DNA of 64,000 nucleotides from Heterocephalus glaber (GCF_000247695.1 NW_004624849.1:3583399-3647398), one strand, 5' to 3'. Numbered from the stretch's first letter, positions 1 to 11,916 are shown. Made by a program: numbers and translations. Notes: a model not told the origin generated them from the letters alone.

Positions 1-654
1 TAAAGAGGCTGGGAGCTACATCTTGCCCCAAGCCATCCACTGGTGAAGGCTGTGGCCTAGATAGTGAGCCTATCTAGCCTGCTCTTGCCCACCAACCTTA
101 ATCTCAGTCTCCCACAAAGCCCTAGGATATAAGCAAAATGTAGACAAATTTTCTGCCAGAGTATAACACACATAGTCTGGGGTCCAGCTGCCAATGAGTC
201 CTTCCCAAGTGAAACCTCTTGAGTCTGGTCTTTACTGCCTGGCTGCATTGCTGTCAGCATTCTGGTCTTCTGAGCTCTGACTAGAATCTTCCATCAAACT
301 CAGATTACAGCTTTCCATATTCTCTGGCCAGCACCCTCAGACCTTCCCAAACTCCTCCTGTGAACCAGTTCCAAAGGCTTCTGAACCCATGGTCAAGCAG
401 CATTTCAGCAATGACCCCACTTCTCTGGTATCAAAATCTGTCTTAATTACTTTCCTTGTTGCTGGAACAAAATACCCACTGCCCAAAACTTAAAGAAGGG
501 CACCATTCCATAAACACAGCTTGCTCAGGTACCTCTAGAGGAAAAGGAACAAGAGTATCCCATGATCCTGCTTGTGGAGATTTTTTTTTTAGGGGTTAAG
601 GAGTTTCTCAAAGTCAGTGTTTCTTCCCTCCATCCCTGCTTCTTCCCCACCTTC

Positions 655-855
655 CTTTCTTTCTGCAGTAACAGGGATTGAACTCATAGAATCTTTACAC
701 TGAGCTACCTCCCGACCCACTTTTTATTTTTTATTTTGAGACAGGGTCTTGCTAAATCACTGAGTTGCCCAGGCTGGACTCGAACTTGTGATTGTTTTGC
801 CCTAATCTCCCTGATTGCTGGCATTGCAGCCACGTGTTACCATGCCCTGATTTGA
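655..855 (-). repeat. B1-ID dimeric SINE
   Basis: In + orientation an ID-like half (GGGATTGAACTC ... ACTGAGCTACCTCCCGACCC) is followed by a B1-like half (GAGACAGGGTCTTGCT ... GCCCAGGCTGGACTCGAAC). Read on the minus strand this is B1 followed by ID, the layout of the B1-dID dimers known from squirrels, dormice and allies. Confidence 0.65.
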
Positions 856-879
856 TTCTTTTTTTTTTTTTTTTTTGAT

Positions 880-1100
880 TGACTGATTTTTTGCAATCCT
901 AGGCATTGAAGCCGGGGCCTTGCTCATGCCAAGCATGTGCTGTACTGCTGAATATATTTCCCAGCTCTTTTAAATTTTTATTTTATTTTGAAACAGGATC
1001 TCACTATATTGTCCATGCTGGCTTTGAACTTGCAGTCCACCTGTCTCAGCCTCCCAAGTAGCTGGGATTACAGGTTTGCAGCACTATATCTTGCAATGTT
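880..1100 (-). repeat. B1-ID dimeric SINE
   Basis: An ID-like half (GAAGCCGGGGCCTTGCTCATG ...) is followed by a B1-like half (GAAACAGGATCTCACT ... CTCAGCCTCCCAAGTAGCTG). It has the same head-to-tail layout as the dimer at 655. Confidence 0.65.
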
Positions 1101-1255
1101 TTGTTTTATTTTGTTTTGTTTTCTGAGCATCTGGCTCTCAAGATTTTTCTTTTTTTACTAGAACATGTTTGCAGTGCATAATGATAATATTTAGCATGGA
1201 CTGGCTTTCAGATTAATAATCAAAGAAGGAAATTGGAGCTTGATCCCAGGCCCCA

Positions 1256-1325
1256 GGGATAGATGGATGGGTGGGTAAGTGGGATGGATGGATGGATGGA
1301 TGGATGGATGGATGGTTGAATGGAT
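1256..1325. repeat. GGAT tetranucleotide microsatellite
   Basis: About ten GGAT/GATG units, interrupted by GGGTGGGTAAGT, lying just upstream of an old minus-oriented ID fragment (about 1330-1400). Confidence 0.95.
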
Positions 1326-1504
1326 TTTTATGTATAGGGCTGGAACCCAGCTCTAGTGCACGCTGGGCAAGTACTCTACTACTGAGCAATATTCCCAGTG
1401 CTCTATTTTTTAAAATAGTAACTAGAAAACTGCAAGAATAGGCTGATGGTTTTAGGCCAATGTCCCCTTCATGGCTTCTTTTTCAAGCTTTGGCAACACA
1501 TGAA

Positions 1505-1570
1505 AAGCTCAGTGGTAGAGCACTTGCCTAGCATGTGCAAAGCCCTGGGTTCCATTCTCAGGACAAGAGA
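1505..1570 (+). repeat. ID SINE (older subfamily)
   Basis: AGCTCAGTGGTAGAGCACTT ... GCCCTGGGTTCCATTCTCAG has the A and B boxes of the general rodent ID consensus. It is followed by a purine-rich tail. Confidence 0.75.
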
Positions 1571-2159
1571 ATGAAGAACAGAAGAGAAGAGGAAGAGGAA
1601 AAAGAAGAGAGAAGGGAAGAAGAGGAGAGGAAAAACTCAGTACATGGATCCTCAGTTTCTCCTAGAGGGATTGAAGCTGGATATATACATGAAACAGCTC
1701 TGGCAGCTGTTGTGGTTGATTTTTCTCTTTGAAAAAGCAGCTGACTTTCTGAGCTTCAAGGCTGGGGACTCGGCATGGTATACATCCCTCCTGAGCCAGG
1801 AATCCTGACTTATAGGCATCAAGATCATGAAAATTGGCATGTCCTATGCCAGGAACATGTCAAGGCAAAAAATCTGCCAGCAAGCATCAGATAGCAGGTT
1901 GCACCCGCTGTGCCCTGCCGCTCTTTGGCAGGGAAGGTTGGTACCCAACGTAGGCACGGTTGACACAGCCATCAAGCATTCATGTCCCCACTCCGAATGA
2001 GTTATATGTGTGCTGTTCTTAAGATTTATGTCAGGATGATAAGAACTACCTGAAGTTTTTTAAATTCCACAATCTGAAGTCCCTAGTAACTCTAAGGGAT
2101 AAAATGGCAACATAGAGAGCTAGTCCTTTACCTGGTTGGTGGGTAGGATAGCTTGAGCC

Positions 2160-2240
2160 TTTCTTTCTCTTTTTTCTTTTTCTTTTTTTCTTTTTCTTTT
2201 TCTCTCTTTCTTTTCTTTTCTTTCTTCCCTTCTCTTTTAG
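2160..2240. repeat. Pyrimidine-rich (CTTT)n tract
   Basis: An imperfect CTTT/TTTC tract of about 80 bases. Its reverse complement gives an artefactual Lys/Arg-rich open frame. Confidence 0.9.
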
Positions 2241-2251
2241 AATTTTATTTT

Positions 2252-2428
2252 GTTTTTTTTTTTGGTTTATTTGGTACCGGGGATTGAACTTGCAACCTTG
2301 CACTTGCAAGGCAGACGCTGGAACCGCTGAGCTAAATCCCCAGCTTAAAATTTTATTTTAATGGTACTGGGCATAGAACCCAGGGCCTTGAGCATGCTGG
2401 CATGTGCTCTACCACTGACCACAGCCCT
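2252..2428 (-). repeat. Two adjacent minus-strand ID elements
   Basis: The first (2252-2344) ends in the clean ID pattern GGTACCGGGGATTGAACTTG ... GAGCTAAATCCCCAGC, preceded by a T-tract. The second (about 2358-2428) is more diverged (GGTACTGGGCATAGAACCC ... CTACCACTGACCACAGCCC). Confidence 0.8.
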
Positions 2429-3612
2429 TAGCTTGAGCCTTCCTAAAGCTGCTTGAGGGGCTGCCCTTGCTCAGTTGAAGTTAGGCGACAGAGGAGATTC
2501 TGCAGACTCCTGCTCAGCATGGTGAGCTCCACCTGTGTGCATCAAACCTCCGTGGACAGCAGATGTCAACCTCCTTGACTGGAGTTGTCACTTCAGGTCT
2601 GGTGATACGAATTCTTGGCTCTTTTCCTTTGTGAAAGTCCTGATATTTTTTAGACATAGTTAAGACTGTAACAGTCCTCTTACTACTTATTTTAATTTTA
2701 TCCTTTCTCTAGATGTGTCATTGAGGGTATAGTTAACTATAGACATAGTGCTAGCATTTTTTTTCTAGAAGTAATGTGCTACCAAGTGAGTCCCTGGAAG
2801 ATACCTTCCAGACCCAGGGTAGTTAAGGAGGCAGGCCACTTGTCTAGGCTGGGAGCCAACATTTGTTTAACATGGCTTCTAGGGGGTTAAAGGTCAGTTC
2901 CACTTTTTATATCATATAAAACAACAGTGTAAAGATTTTTAGCCACGTGTATTTTTCAGAACCTTTGCTCCTGAGACACTTGGCATGAGCAGCCCAGGTG
3001 TGGCAGCTGCTCAGACACTCATGAAGTTTGCTGGGGAGCCCTGGCTGCTGCTCCCTAGACCTCAGCGAATTTCTGTTCCTTCACTGCTGAAGCATAGCCA
3101 GCCACTGAGAGCTGGGAGAAAGGATGAGCCTAAAGGAAGCTGTTGTGTCAGGACTGCTGTGATTTGTTTCCCCTAAAGAGACACAAAGAAGACTAAAGCC
3201 CCACAGTCCCTTTTGTCCTTAAAGCCCTGGTTTTGGCCGTGTTTTTGTTGATGCTGAAGCCTGCCTGCCTTCTGTCAACCAGCTGCACCCAGGCTGATGG
3301 AGCACACACACTCAGCTTGCCTTCCCCACTTCCAAAATGTGCCTGGGTGCCTTGTGTAATGTATATAGCTGAACAGATGGAGCCCCAGATGGCTTCTGGG
3401 TTGGCACTGCCTGCCCTCCTGACCACCTTTACCCCAGGTCAGGCAGGCTGCCTCTTGGCTGTCCTGGTAGCATCAGGGGCCACTCCTGGCTCCTTGCCTT
3501 ACCTCCTGGATTGGGATTGACAGAGGGCAGTCAAAGAGCTGTCATGGCTGATGAGTTCAAAATCAAAATGCAGGCCTGGCACATTACTGAGATCAGAAGG
3601 TAATCTCTGCAG

Positions 3613-3676
3613 ACCGGCCTTGTAAATGCAAGCTCCTGAGTTTGATCCCCGGTACCAAAAAAAAAAAAAAAAAAAA
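3613..3676 (+). repeat. 5'-truncated ID SINE with 18-bp duplication
   Basis: The body ends GAGTTTGATCCCCGGTACC plus about 20 A. AGAAGGTAATCTCTGCAG is repeated perfectly at 3595-3612 and 3677-3694. The A-box half is missing. Confidence 0.93.
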
Positions 3677-4024
3677 AGAAGGTAATCTCTGCAGCCCTAG
3701 GCCAAGAGACCCTGTGACATGAGGACAAGGACACATAGTCAAAAAGTTATCCATCTCAAGAACTCGTACTGCCACCTCCCTTGCTGCCGGCCCCTGCCGG
3801 CTAGCTGTGCTTCTTATAATTTGCCACTCACTGCTTTCCTCACCTGCTATTTCACAAGGCTTCCCTTGTGTGCCTCTGTATGTCATGCCAATTGTGTTTT
3901 TTTGCTCTGTGTGCATTTTGATTTTGTTTTGGGGTTGCTTTTGATGATTTACTTTGTTCCGGTGTTCTGTCTCCCTTGCCTGGCTGTGGGGGCTGCGTGG
4001 CCCTGATGCTTGCTGCCTCCATAG

Positions 4025-4084
4025 ATCCCCGTTGCGCAGCCCTCTGTCATGGACGACATTGAGGTGTGGCTCAGGACGGACCTG
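4025..4084 (+). CDS. TOM1L2: TOM1L2 third-last coding exon
   Basis: Sixty bases, phase 0, encoding IPVAQPSVMDDIEVWLRTDL, flanked by acceptor CCATAG and donor GTGAGA. TOM1L2 is a VHS-GAT family adaptor that links ubiquitinated cargo, Tollip and clathrin on endosomes. The C-terminal tail carries an IExWL motif, seen here as IEVWL, which in the TOM1 family is linked to myosin VI binding. The match to the C-terminus of mammalian TOM1L2 is close to exact from memory. The exon joins in frame to the exon at 6215. The earlier VHS and GAT exons lie to the left, outside the window. Confidence 0.93.
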
Positions 4085-4537
4085 GTGAGACTTGACTTTT
4101 ATATTTTGTGTTCGGGGGTGTGGCAAGGCAGAGGCTCTTCTGAGGGCAGGCCTCAGGACATTGCAGGGCCGAGTCTCTGTTGTGGGGGGCGGGGGGGAGG
4201 GCAGGTGTGGCTGCTCTGGCCACCAGCTCTTCACAGCTCTCCTTCTTCTCCAGCACTTAGCCAGGGGCAAGAGTGCTACAGCGGACCCTGGGCCTGGGGG
4301 CACAGACTCATCACCTGCGCAGTACTGCAGTGTGGGCAGGTCCCTGCCTGACATCTCATTGCTTGTGGGAACCCAGCTTCAGCCAAGTCCCAACACACCT
4401 CCTCCTCAGCTTCCTTTCAATTTCAAGGGCATGTGTGTTCTTGGGATCTGGGAATGGGGGAGTACTATTTTTGTTTGTTTGTTTTACTTTTTTTGGTTTT
4501 CATTTTTTTAATTTAATTTTTAAATTTTTATTTTTTC

Positions 4538-4610
4538 AATACTAGGGATAGAACTCATAATCTAGCACTTGCAAGGCAGGCACTTTACCTCTGAGCTACA
4601 TCCCCAGCCC
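4538..4610 (-). repeat. ID SINE
   Basis: ATACTAGGGATAGAACTCAT ... CTGAGCTACATCCCCAGCCC is an ID in reverse orientation, with its T-tract on the left. Confidence 0.8.
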
Positions 4611-5905
4611 TCATTTCTATCTTTCTATTTTATTTTTATTGTGAAGTATACACAGATGAGTTGGGTATTTGGTTTTGTTTTAAATTCATTGTCATCTCCC
4701 TTCCCAGGAGCTTTTAGTATTTTGGATTTATAGACTCTTGTCCCACAGACTCTTGTCCCCATTCTATAAGACAGTGCAAACAGCTGAGGATATTATGGTC
4801 TGAAAATGGTAATGGGCTCCTCCCTTTGTTCCTCACAAAGCTTTTTCAGCTGTCTTGACGGTTTCCCAGTGGCTGGTGGAGAAGTGTACTCTGGTGGGGA
4901 GATGTCCTTCCCTGGGTAATGGGCTTATTGAATTCTCCCCCAGATCTGGAGACACCTCATCTCTTCCTCCTGGCTGCGCATTGTCAGGGTAATCCTGTCC
5001 CCAGAGCAGAATAACCTCTTGGCTGCTTTAACTACAGGGTCAGCCTGGCTGTTTGTGGGCTGGGGTCTGAACCCCTCCCACGCGAGGACCACAGGCCTCC
5101 AGTCAGGGTGTCTTACTGCCTCTTTCCGGGAAGCTCAAGCTTTCCAAAAACATCACTGCCAATGGAGGTACCCACCCAGGTGCCAGGAGGGGAAGAAAAC
5201 GCCCCTTGGTGTCTTAGCCAAGAGGATGCTTTAAAAAGAAATAAAGCCTGGAAGGCCAAGGCCCTCATTTTATAAGGTAGCCCTGAGGCCCAGAAAGAGG
5301 AAGGAACCTGTCCAGCAAGGCTATACCACAGGTCAGGGAGGGCTGGGAAAGGACCCAAGCCTCTTAGCCAGTGTGAGGCTTTTCACTCCCTATTATCCCC
5401 TTCCTAATACAACCCTCACATGTGCTGGTCTTCCTCAGGCAGCCCCTCTAAGCAAAACCAAGCAGGATTAGTTCCCATAGAACTTGCATGGCCCCTTCTG
5501 GGACCAGCAGGATGGAGTCTGGACAAAGGAAAGGCCTGGTACACTTGGCAGAGCCTCCCCTGCCCAAACACCTTCTAGGTGACAGTCCTGGGCCATCCAG
5601 GCCCCACACCGTTGCCAGGTGCCAGTGTGGATAGTGTCTTCCCACTACCCCTGTGCTGGTAGTGAGCAGATGTGGCATAGAGGAGCAGACCTCGGGGTCG
5701 CTGGTACACTACAGGCTCAGCCTCCTTGTGGTCACCCAGCCTTTCCCCAGAATGTGACTGCATCATTTTGGATTTTTCTTCCTGGGAGATCAAAACCTAG
5801 AGTCTGTTTGGTTCTTTGGTTTTGCTTCTGAAAAACAAAACAAAACAAAATTTCTTCTCCTCTAATGAAAAGAGCATTATCTTGCTGTTACAGAAGTCTA
5901 GAAAC

Positions 5906-6075
5906 AGCTGGGAGTGGTGGCATGTGCCTGTAATCCCAGCACTCAGGAGACTGAGGCAAGAGGATCACCCTAAGTTTGAGGCCAACCTGTACTACATAGT
6001 GAGTTCAAGGCCAGCCTGAACTACATAGAGAGACCCTGTCTCAAAAAAAAAGAAAAAGAAAGAAAGAAAGAAAAA
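5906..6075 (+). repeat. B1 SINE (7SL-derived monomer)
   Basis: AGCTGGGAGTGGTGGCATGT ... GCCTGTAATCCCAGCACTC ... AGAGACCCTGTCTC, then an A/GAAA tail. The near-copies AGTCTAGAAA and AATCTAGAAA flank it. It is a monomer, so not a primate Alu. Confidence 0.9.
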
Positions 6076-6214
6076 TCTAGAAAGAGGGAAAAACAGGAAG
6101 TTTATTTGAGGTCCCATTGGCAATGCCAACCTGGGGTGGCCGTGGGCAGGCAGAGGTGGCTGGGTGGGTGAGGCCTGATGATCCTTAACACTGCTCTGTC
6201 TGCTCCTCCCACAG

Positions 6215-6251
6215 AAGGGTGACGACCTGGAAGAGGGTGTCACAAGTGAAG
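6215..6251 (+). CDS. TOM1L2: TOM1L2 penultimate coding exon
   Basis: A 37-base exon encoding KGDDLEEGVTSE plus the first base of the next Glu codon. It has acceptor CCCACAG and donor GTATGG. It follows directly from ..WLRTDL of the previous exon and runs into EFDKFLEER of the last exon, as in mammalian TOM1L2. It is too short for simple ORF calling and was found from frame and splice-site continuity. The acidic segment belongs to the unstructured C-terminal tail. Confidence 0.92.
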
Positions 6252-7326
6252 GTATGGTCTGGCCAGTGGCTTTGCAGCTCCCTTTGCTGTTCCCATCCCA
6301 GGCTCTGGGGTCCCATAGAGACCCCTTGTCTCCATGGGGCCTCTGCTGTCAGAGGCCTTTCAGGTGCCAGAACATGAGCCGTGACTTCATGAGGGCTCAG
6401 TCTAACTTTGTGCTAATGTGGGAGTGTCGTTTCTCTCATTTTGTTTAAAGGGAAATGGAGGTCAGGAAGAACATGTTGACTTAGTGGGTACAGATTGCCA
6501 TCCCAGGTCCCAACCTCTGGGTACTCAGTTTATCTCAGGCACAAGCCACCCAGTCCACAGAGGTCTACAGGGAACGTGGGAGGCTGGGCTGGAGGGAACA
6601 GCACCAGCCTGGACCTCAGTTGATGGGCCAGGTAGGAGCAGTGGGCCTAGTTCTTCAACAAGGGCCCTGCCTGCTCTGCTGCATCCCCTGCCCCTCCCCT
6701 CCTGTGCCTACTCCTCCTGGTACCTTCCCCCCTTAAAATCTGCCAGACTCTATAGTCAGAAGGCCCAGGCAGGGAATTGTCAGGGGCCCTGGCCTCTGTT
6801 CTGGGTGGCCCCCTTCCTCAGTGGCTCCTCTGGCCCTGCTATGGGAGCAGTGGGCTGTCCCCTGCTACATCTCTGTAGGGGTGCCAGGCTCTCATTGGCC
6901 TGCCCCCCACACTAATCTGGAAAGGGACTGAACTTTGGACCTTGGTGGGGCAGGTATCCTGTGCTCTTGTTTCCAGAGCATTTCCCTGCAGGGCCCACGA
7001 GCTGCTAGATCTTCTTCCCCATCACTGGGAGAACACACCACTCAGTGCAGTACACAGAGCCCTCCCCGGCCATCCAGCTGGGGTTTCCACTTGCCTTGTA
7101 GATGGTAGAGGAGAAAACTACTGAGGGGGAGGCTTCCTGAGACAGGTCCCCAGAAACACCGTGCTTTAGCTGGATGCTCACCCTGCCACCACAGCTTTCC
7201 CCTCATCAGCCCCACAGTGGGTGCAGGCAGAGCTGGGAGATATGTGGGCTTGTACTGGAGTGACCCTGTGGGACAGCTGGGCTGCATCCTCATCAGCCCT
7301 TGTCCCTGCTTTGGTTTGTATTGCAG

Positions 7327-7475
7327 AGTTTGATAAGTTCCTGGAAGAAAGAGCCAAGGCCGCTGAAATGGTCCCTGACCTCCCATCACCCCCTGTGGAG
7401 GCTCCCACCCCAGCTTCCAATCCTTCTGGCCGGAAGAAGCCCGAGCGGTCAGAGGATGCCCTCTTTGCCCTGTGA
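7327..7475 (+). CDS. TOM1L2: TOM1L2 last coding exon, C-terminus
   Basis: The acceptor TTGCAG precedes AGTTTGAT; with the G carried over this reads [19 protein letters not shown] and continues to ..[13 protein letters not shown] and a TGA at 7473-7475. This is the conserved TOM1L2 C-terminus, Pro-rich ([10 protein letters not shown]) and ending in FAL. The three exons in the window supply about the last 80 residues of the protein. The exon continues into a 3' UTR of about 3.5 kb. Confidence 0.95.
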
Positions 7476-9706
7476 GCTGCTCTGTGGTCTTCTCTGTGGA
7501 TGGCAGGTCATGCTTGCTCCCTGTGGACACTGGGCACTGGCCATTCTCCCTGCCCCTCACCCTTGGCCTGTGCACCTGTGTTGCTATGGAAACACCTGCA
7601 TCTGCTCCCCTAGTCAGGACCAGCTTTTGCCACCTTCCTTCTCTGGGTGGTGGGACAGCCACACTGCAGCCAGAGGCCCTGTCTCTCCCTCCCCCAGGCT
7701 CCCTTGGCTGTTTGTCCTCCCAGGAAGAGCAGTTGCCCAGCCCAGGCAGAGTAGCCCCTTGACACTGCTCCTGAGCAGACCACCTGAAGTGTCTCCTCCA
7801 TCACCCACCCACAGAGAATGGGGTCAGGCCCTGGCTTGCCACTCATGCCCACAAATGTGCCACCTCTGCCTGGCTCAGTGGATTCCCTCCGGCCTGCTGC
7901 CCTCTGTATCCTTCTGCCAAGAATGGCTTTGTGTTTCTGCCTCTGGAAGAGCAGGGCTCAGACTCTTCCTTGGACTGTCACCTCATGGCACATATTGTCT
8001 TGGCACTTTAGAGGGCTCTGTAGGGTGCCCACATGGGGGTCTCTTGTGTTCTTGACCCTCTCTCCATCAGTCAGCTGTTCACCCAGACCTCCTACTCTGG
8101 CTGGCTGGGCAGCCAGGCCCAGCTGAGGGGCCTCAGAGGACCTGCAGCTCCTGGTGTGGGAAGAGCCCAGTGCAGTTGGGAGGGCAGCACTAACATAAAC
8201 CCAGCTGCACCCTGCACACTCCAGCTAGCTACCCTTGGCCCTGTTGTGTGGAGAGGCCTGCACAGAGGTGCTGCTCTGCTGGCTTAGGAAAGTGATCCAA
8301 GCTGGCCCTGCCTGCAGTGGCCTCCACTCACCACCTCTAGGCCCAGCAGCAGACAGCTCTGTACCACACCAGGAGGTTCCAAAGGATCAAGTGGCCAGAG
8401 TGACACTAAGGCCCCATACCTCTCCCTGGCAAGGGCCCCAGACCCACCATGGGCAGTGTGACCTGACATCTCACATGACCCCAGCCACCAATTTGCAGAT
8501 CCTGAAGACTCACAGCCCAAGGCTGAACAGATGGGGGCTGGTGACATCTGCTTCTGTCCCGTCTTCGTTGATGTGTCTTCTAGCCCTGGGCAAGGAACTC
8601 ACAGCACTACTCCAGCCCTGGTCCAGCTAACCCTTCTTGCCCCAAGCTGCCATTACCCAGGATGAGGAACGTGCTGCCACATCACCCTGCTGAGCCTCTG
8701 CCCTTCCAGCACCCACTGCCCACATCACCAGAGTTTTCCCTCCCATTGTGTAAAATGGCCTAGTGTTGTGCCTGTCACCCTCAGGGCACCAGCCCTGCAG
8801 AGAAAGGCCACTGTGAAATGACTAGTGACTGGGCTCAGGGACATATGTAGGACCAGGACTACAGTGAGAGCTGTGGTGAGGACTCTATGCCCAGCCTAGC
8901 ACCCTCCAGAAAGGAGGACTGGTTTGGTTGGGACCATCTGCAAGATAGCAGGGATGTCACATTCATTCCACAGAATACCCAGGAAGCACCTCCTCAGAGT
9001 TTGGCCACCCTGCTTCCTTCCCTGCCCTGCCTTCTGTACTCCTTAGCCCTCAGGCAGCTCGTGCCCTCCTCACCCTCTTGGAAAGGCAGAGCCCTGAGGT
9101 AGCTAGCTGCAGAGAAGTGGCTGGGATGGCCCAGGTGTGCCCAGCCTCTGCTGTCTGCCAGAGCTGGGCCTGTAGGTAGTGGTAGGCCAGGCCTAGCATC
9201 CTGAGGAAAAAGCCAACTGCCTTGCCTTGTGGATGGCACAGAGGAAGAGGGGCATCTGCTGTGAGCAAGGCTGAGGTAGGTGCCCTCCTGGGAGTCCCCA
9301 GCAAAGTGTTCTTAGTACCTGTGTTCAGTGTCCCCAAGCCCCGGCAGGTTGGCCTGGCTTGGAAAGACTTGGCTGCTCTGTGGGCAGCAGGTACTGGAGG
9401 ACTCCTGTGGGCTGAGGTGACACAGGTGTGAGGCCTGCACTGGACACAAGTGTGGGGATGTTATCTTGAGGCCTCTGGTTCCTGTCCTGCCATCTGGGGC
9501 ACAGTCCTCAGGCAACCTGCCTAGGGAAGGAGCAGAGGTCTGATGGGAAAGCTGGACATCATGAGCCACCAGCCTCTACAAGTGTTAGAAATCACAGATA
9601 CAGTATATACTTAATTACACTAAATTATTGTTGGGATTCCTCATAAGCACTAATTATACCTGATCATAAGTTAAAATATTTATTTTGTCAAAATATTTTC
9701 TTGGGG

Positions 9707-9788
9707 GGCCGGGGATTTAGTTCATTGGTTCCACTGCCTGGCTCACAAGCACAAGGACCAGAGTTTGATCCCCGTACCAAAAAAAAAA
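9707..9788 (+). repeat. ID SINE in the TOM1L2 3' UTR
   Basis: A tRNA-like body beginning GGCCGGGGATTTAGTTCATT, ending GATCCCCGTACC and an A-tract. The 10-base duplication TTTCTTGGGG flanks it (9697-9706 and 9789-9798), marking retroposition. It lies in the sense direction of TOM1L2. Confidence 0.85.
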
Positions 9789-10974
9789 TTTCTTGGGGAT
9801 ATGTTTACCCTTTTCTGTGTTTGTATATGCTGAGATGTGAAGGCTCATCAATTCTTCCTGCCCACTTTACTGGCCAGCAGGTAGCAGTGAACTGCACCAC
9901 ATACATTCTGCCCTGGATCCCAGCAGTGGCCTGCAGCTGGGCTTCTAATGACCAGCTTGCTTCTCAGTGTGCATAGGACACAGACTCCAAAGGAGGTTTT
10001 GGAGCCAAAAGGGCTTATAGCTGGCCTGGGCCAGAGGGAAAGGTGACCATCCATCTGTCCTGTCTTTTTGTCCTCCCACTTATTGTGACTGTGGCTTCTT
10101 GGCTTCCTGCGCTTCTCCCCACCCAGTGGTCTCGGGCCTGTGCTATCACTGCAGCACCTTGGGAGTGAGGACCTGGCATTACTCCTATGCTGAGGGATTG
10201 GTGTCCAGGAATGGGCCAGTGGCAACAAGGCTCCTGCTTCTCCTCCTTCCTCTCCTATCCTAACCCTTCCTGCTGAGCCCAGCCTTCTGGATGGTGTAGG
10301 GTAGACCATAGGCCTTCTGGGACCAGGCCAGCCCTTGCTTGGGAAGAGCTCATGGACTAGTGCTAGCCTGCCTATGGCCCTTGCACTACCCAGTTGGCCC
10401 ATGCGCCTCTCCATGGTCTTCTGTTGGGATACTTGGGCTCTTCCTCCATGTTCAGCCACACGGGAGAAAAGCCTGTCTCCCCCACACATAAAGGAATGTG
10501 TTTCTACCCCAGAGATGCTTCCTGTCAGCCCTGTAGGATCTGCCTTTCCCAGTGCCCATCTCCAGCCCTTCCTGGCCATGGAGGCCCAAACTAGGCTTCC
10601 CCTGCAGCCACTAGCCTTGGGAACAGCTGTCAACCCTGCATTATGACTGCTTCTGTCAGTGTCCCAAACCAACCTCCATGCTCGCCTGGAGAGTAAGCAA
10701 CAGATACTTTATTTCCTAAAGTTTGCACTTAATTTGTGAGGGTTCTCAGGGTCATTGGGGGCTACTGAAAAGAGGAATGTTTTGAGTTCATTGTCCCCTT
10801 GTCCCAGAAGTCTGGTGTTATTGTCACTGTCGTGTGTTTTTGTGGCCAGAGCTGGTTCTGGAGGGTGGGTCAGTGCTTATACGGCTCAGAGTGACCCCAG
10901 AGTGTCTCCCCACCTCACTGGCTCTCCCAGATGCTGTCTCTCTAGTTTGGGTTCTTGCATGTAACGTACTCCAC

Positions 10975-10980
10975 AATAAA
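10975..10980 (+). promoter_or_regulatory. TOM1L2: TOM1L2 poly(A) signal
   Basis: Canonical AATAAA, followed about 30 bases later by a GT-rich stretch (TTTCCTGTGTG). It is the first canonical signal at the expected 3' UTR length. Confidence 0.7.
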
Positions 10981-11464
10981 TGAATAATTGAACAAACCAT
11001 TTCCTGTGTGATCTCTTTTGAGTTGGCTATGACCATCCAAAGGGCTTTCCATGTTGGACCAACTGCTTTCTTTAAGCAGGGGCTGCCATGGAGGCCCTGC
11101 AGGAAGGACCATCTGGGGGACCCAGTTTCCACCCTCCTCCTGCTGCCCGAATGCTAGGCCAGGAAGATCCCTGGCCTTGGCGGCTGGGCATCAGTGGCAG
11201 CACCCATGAGTGTGCCCACCAACCCGAGAGCCCAGGACCAGGTGAAGTTTGTTTTCCTGGGTCTCATCCTGACCCCTAGATAGGTACGGAAAGGCCACTT
11301 ACCTTGCCCAGGATGAGCAGACCTGAGCGCCTCCCCGCCCCACCCCCCCATCCCCTCCTAAGCTAGGCTCCACTGTTTGGTATTAGAATTTTCCACAGAG
11401 CTTGTACCAGGTGCTGGATTTGAGAGCGGCTGCTCCAAGCCAGGTAGACATCACCTGCACCTTT

Positions 11465-11716
11465 CTGATAACTTTTATTGAGATGTAATTCACATCACAC
11501 ACTTACCCACTTAGTACACAGTTGACTGGGGGTGTGACTGAGTGGTAGGGCACTTACCTGGGATAAGTGAGGCTCTGGATTCCTTCCCTAGCACTACAAA
11601 ATACAAAGTGTACAGGTGAGTAGTTTTAGATGCAGTCTCAGAGTTGTGCAACCATCCTATCAATTTTTGAACATTTTCATCCCATGAAAAGGAACTTGTT
11701 TCTTCACATACCATGA
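11465..11716 (+). repeat. L1M 3'-end fragment split by an ID-like SINE
   Basis: ACTTTTATTGAGATGTAATT and, further on, AGAGTTGTGCAACCATC with AACATTTTCATCCCATG are typical of ancient mammalian L1M 3' ends. Positions about 11523-11605 carry an interrupting ID-like body (TGACTGAGTGGTAGGGCACTT ... TAGCACTACAAAA). Confidence 0.75.
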
Positions 11717-11916
11717 CCTACTCTCCGTGTAAAAAGGGTTCCTCCTCTGCTACTGTACTGTCAAGGTGGCTTCCCTGCACATGTAGCTCCATCCTTGGAA
11801 GCAGGCCTTTCAGCTGGCCTGGATTGTGGAAGCCTGGAGTGCTTGTGCCTGCTTGAGTGGCCTGGAGCTGGGAGCCCTTTAATGCTTTCATCTCTGGGGA
11901 TTTGAGGATGGATGTT

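Larger units (their letters stand above)
1..4024 (+). other. TOM1L2: TOM1L2 intron (partial), SINE-rich
   Basis: No coding exon is recognisable here. The stretch ends at the acceptor (CCATAG) of the TOM1L2 exon at 4025. It holds several minus-oriented ID and B1 SINEs (listed separately), a GGAT microsatellite, a pyrimidine-rich tract and one short ID with an 18-base target duplication. Short open frames here fall in repeats or low-complexity sequence. Confidence 0.8.
7476..10998 (+). other. TOM1L2: TOM1L2 3' UTR
   Basis: About 3.5 kb between the TOM1L2 stop codon and the AATAAA at 10975. It has no splice-bounded coding sequence and is mostly single-copy, except for an ID SINE at 9707-9788. 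A 3' UTR of this length fits the long TOM1L2 transcript of other mammals. The 3' end is inferred from the poly(A) signal. Several long open frames here, on both strands, show no recognisable protein and come from GC-rich sequence. Confidence 0.75.

Noticed and set aside
2046..2309. A Lys/Arg-rich minus-strand frame
   Set aside because: Made by the pyrimidine tract at 2160-2240 read backwards and an ID element.
5906..6075. Alu-like sequence suggesting a primate
   Set aside because: It is a single B1 monomer with the rodent-type body and no second arm; ID elements nearby also exclude a primate.
7300..8055. A 251-codon plus-strand open frame over the TOM1L2 terminal exon
   Set aside because: It is a different frame from the true TOM1L2 end (7327-7475) and runs into the UTR; no similarity to known proteins.
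9848..10672. A 274-codon minus-strand open frame
   Set aside because: It lies in the TOM1L2 3' UTR, with no recognisable domain and no splice or promoter support; GC-rich sequence gives such frames by chance.
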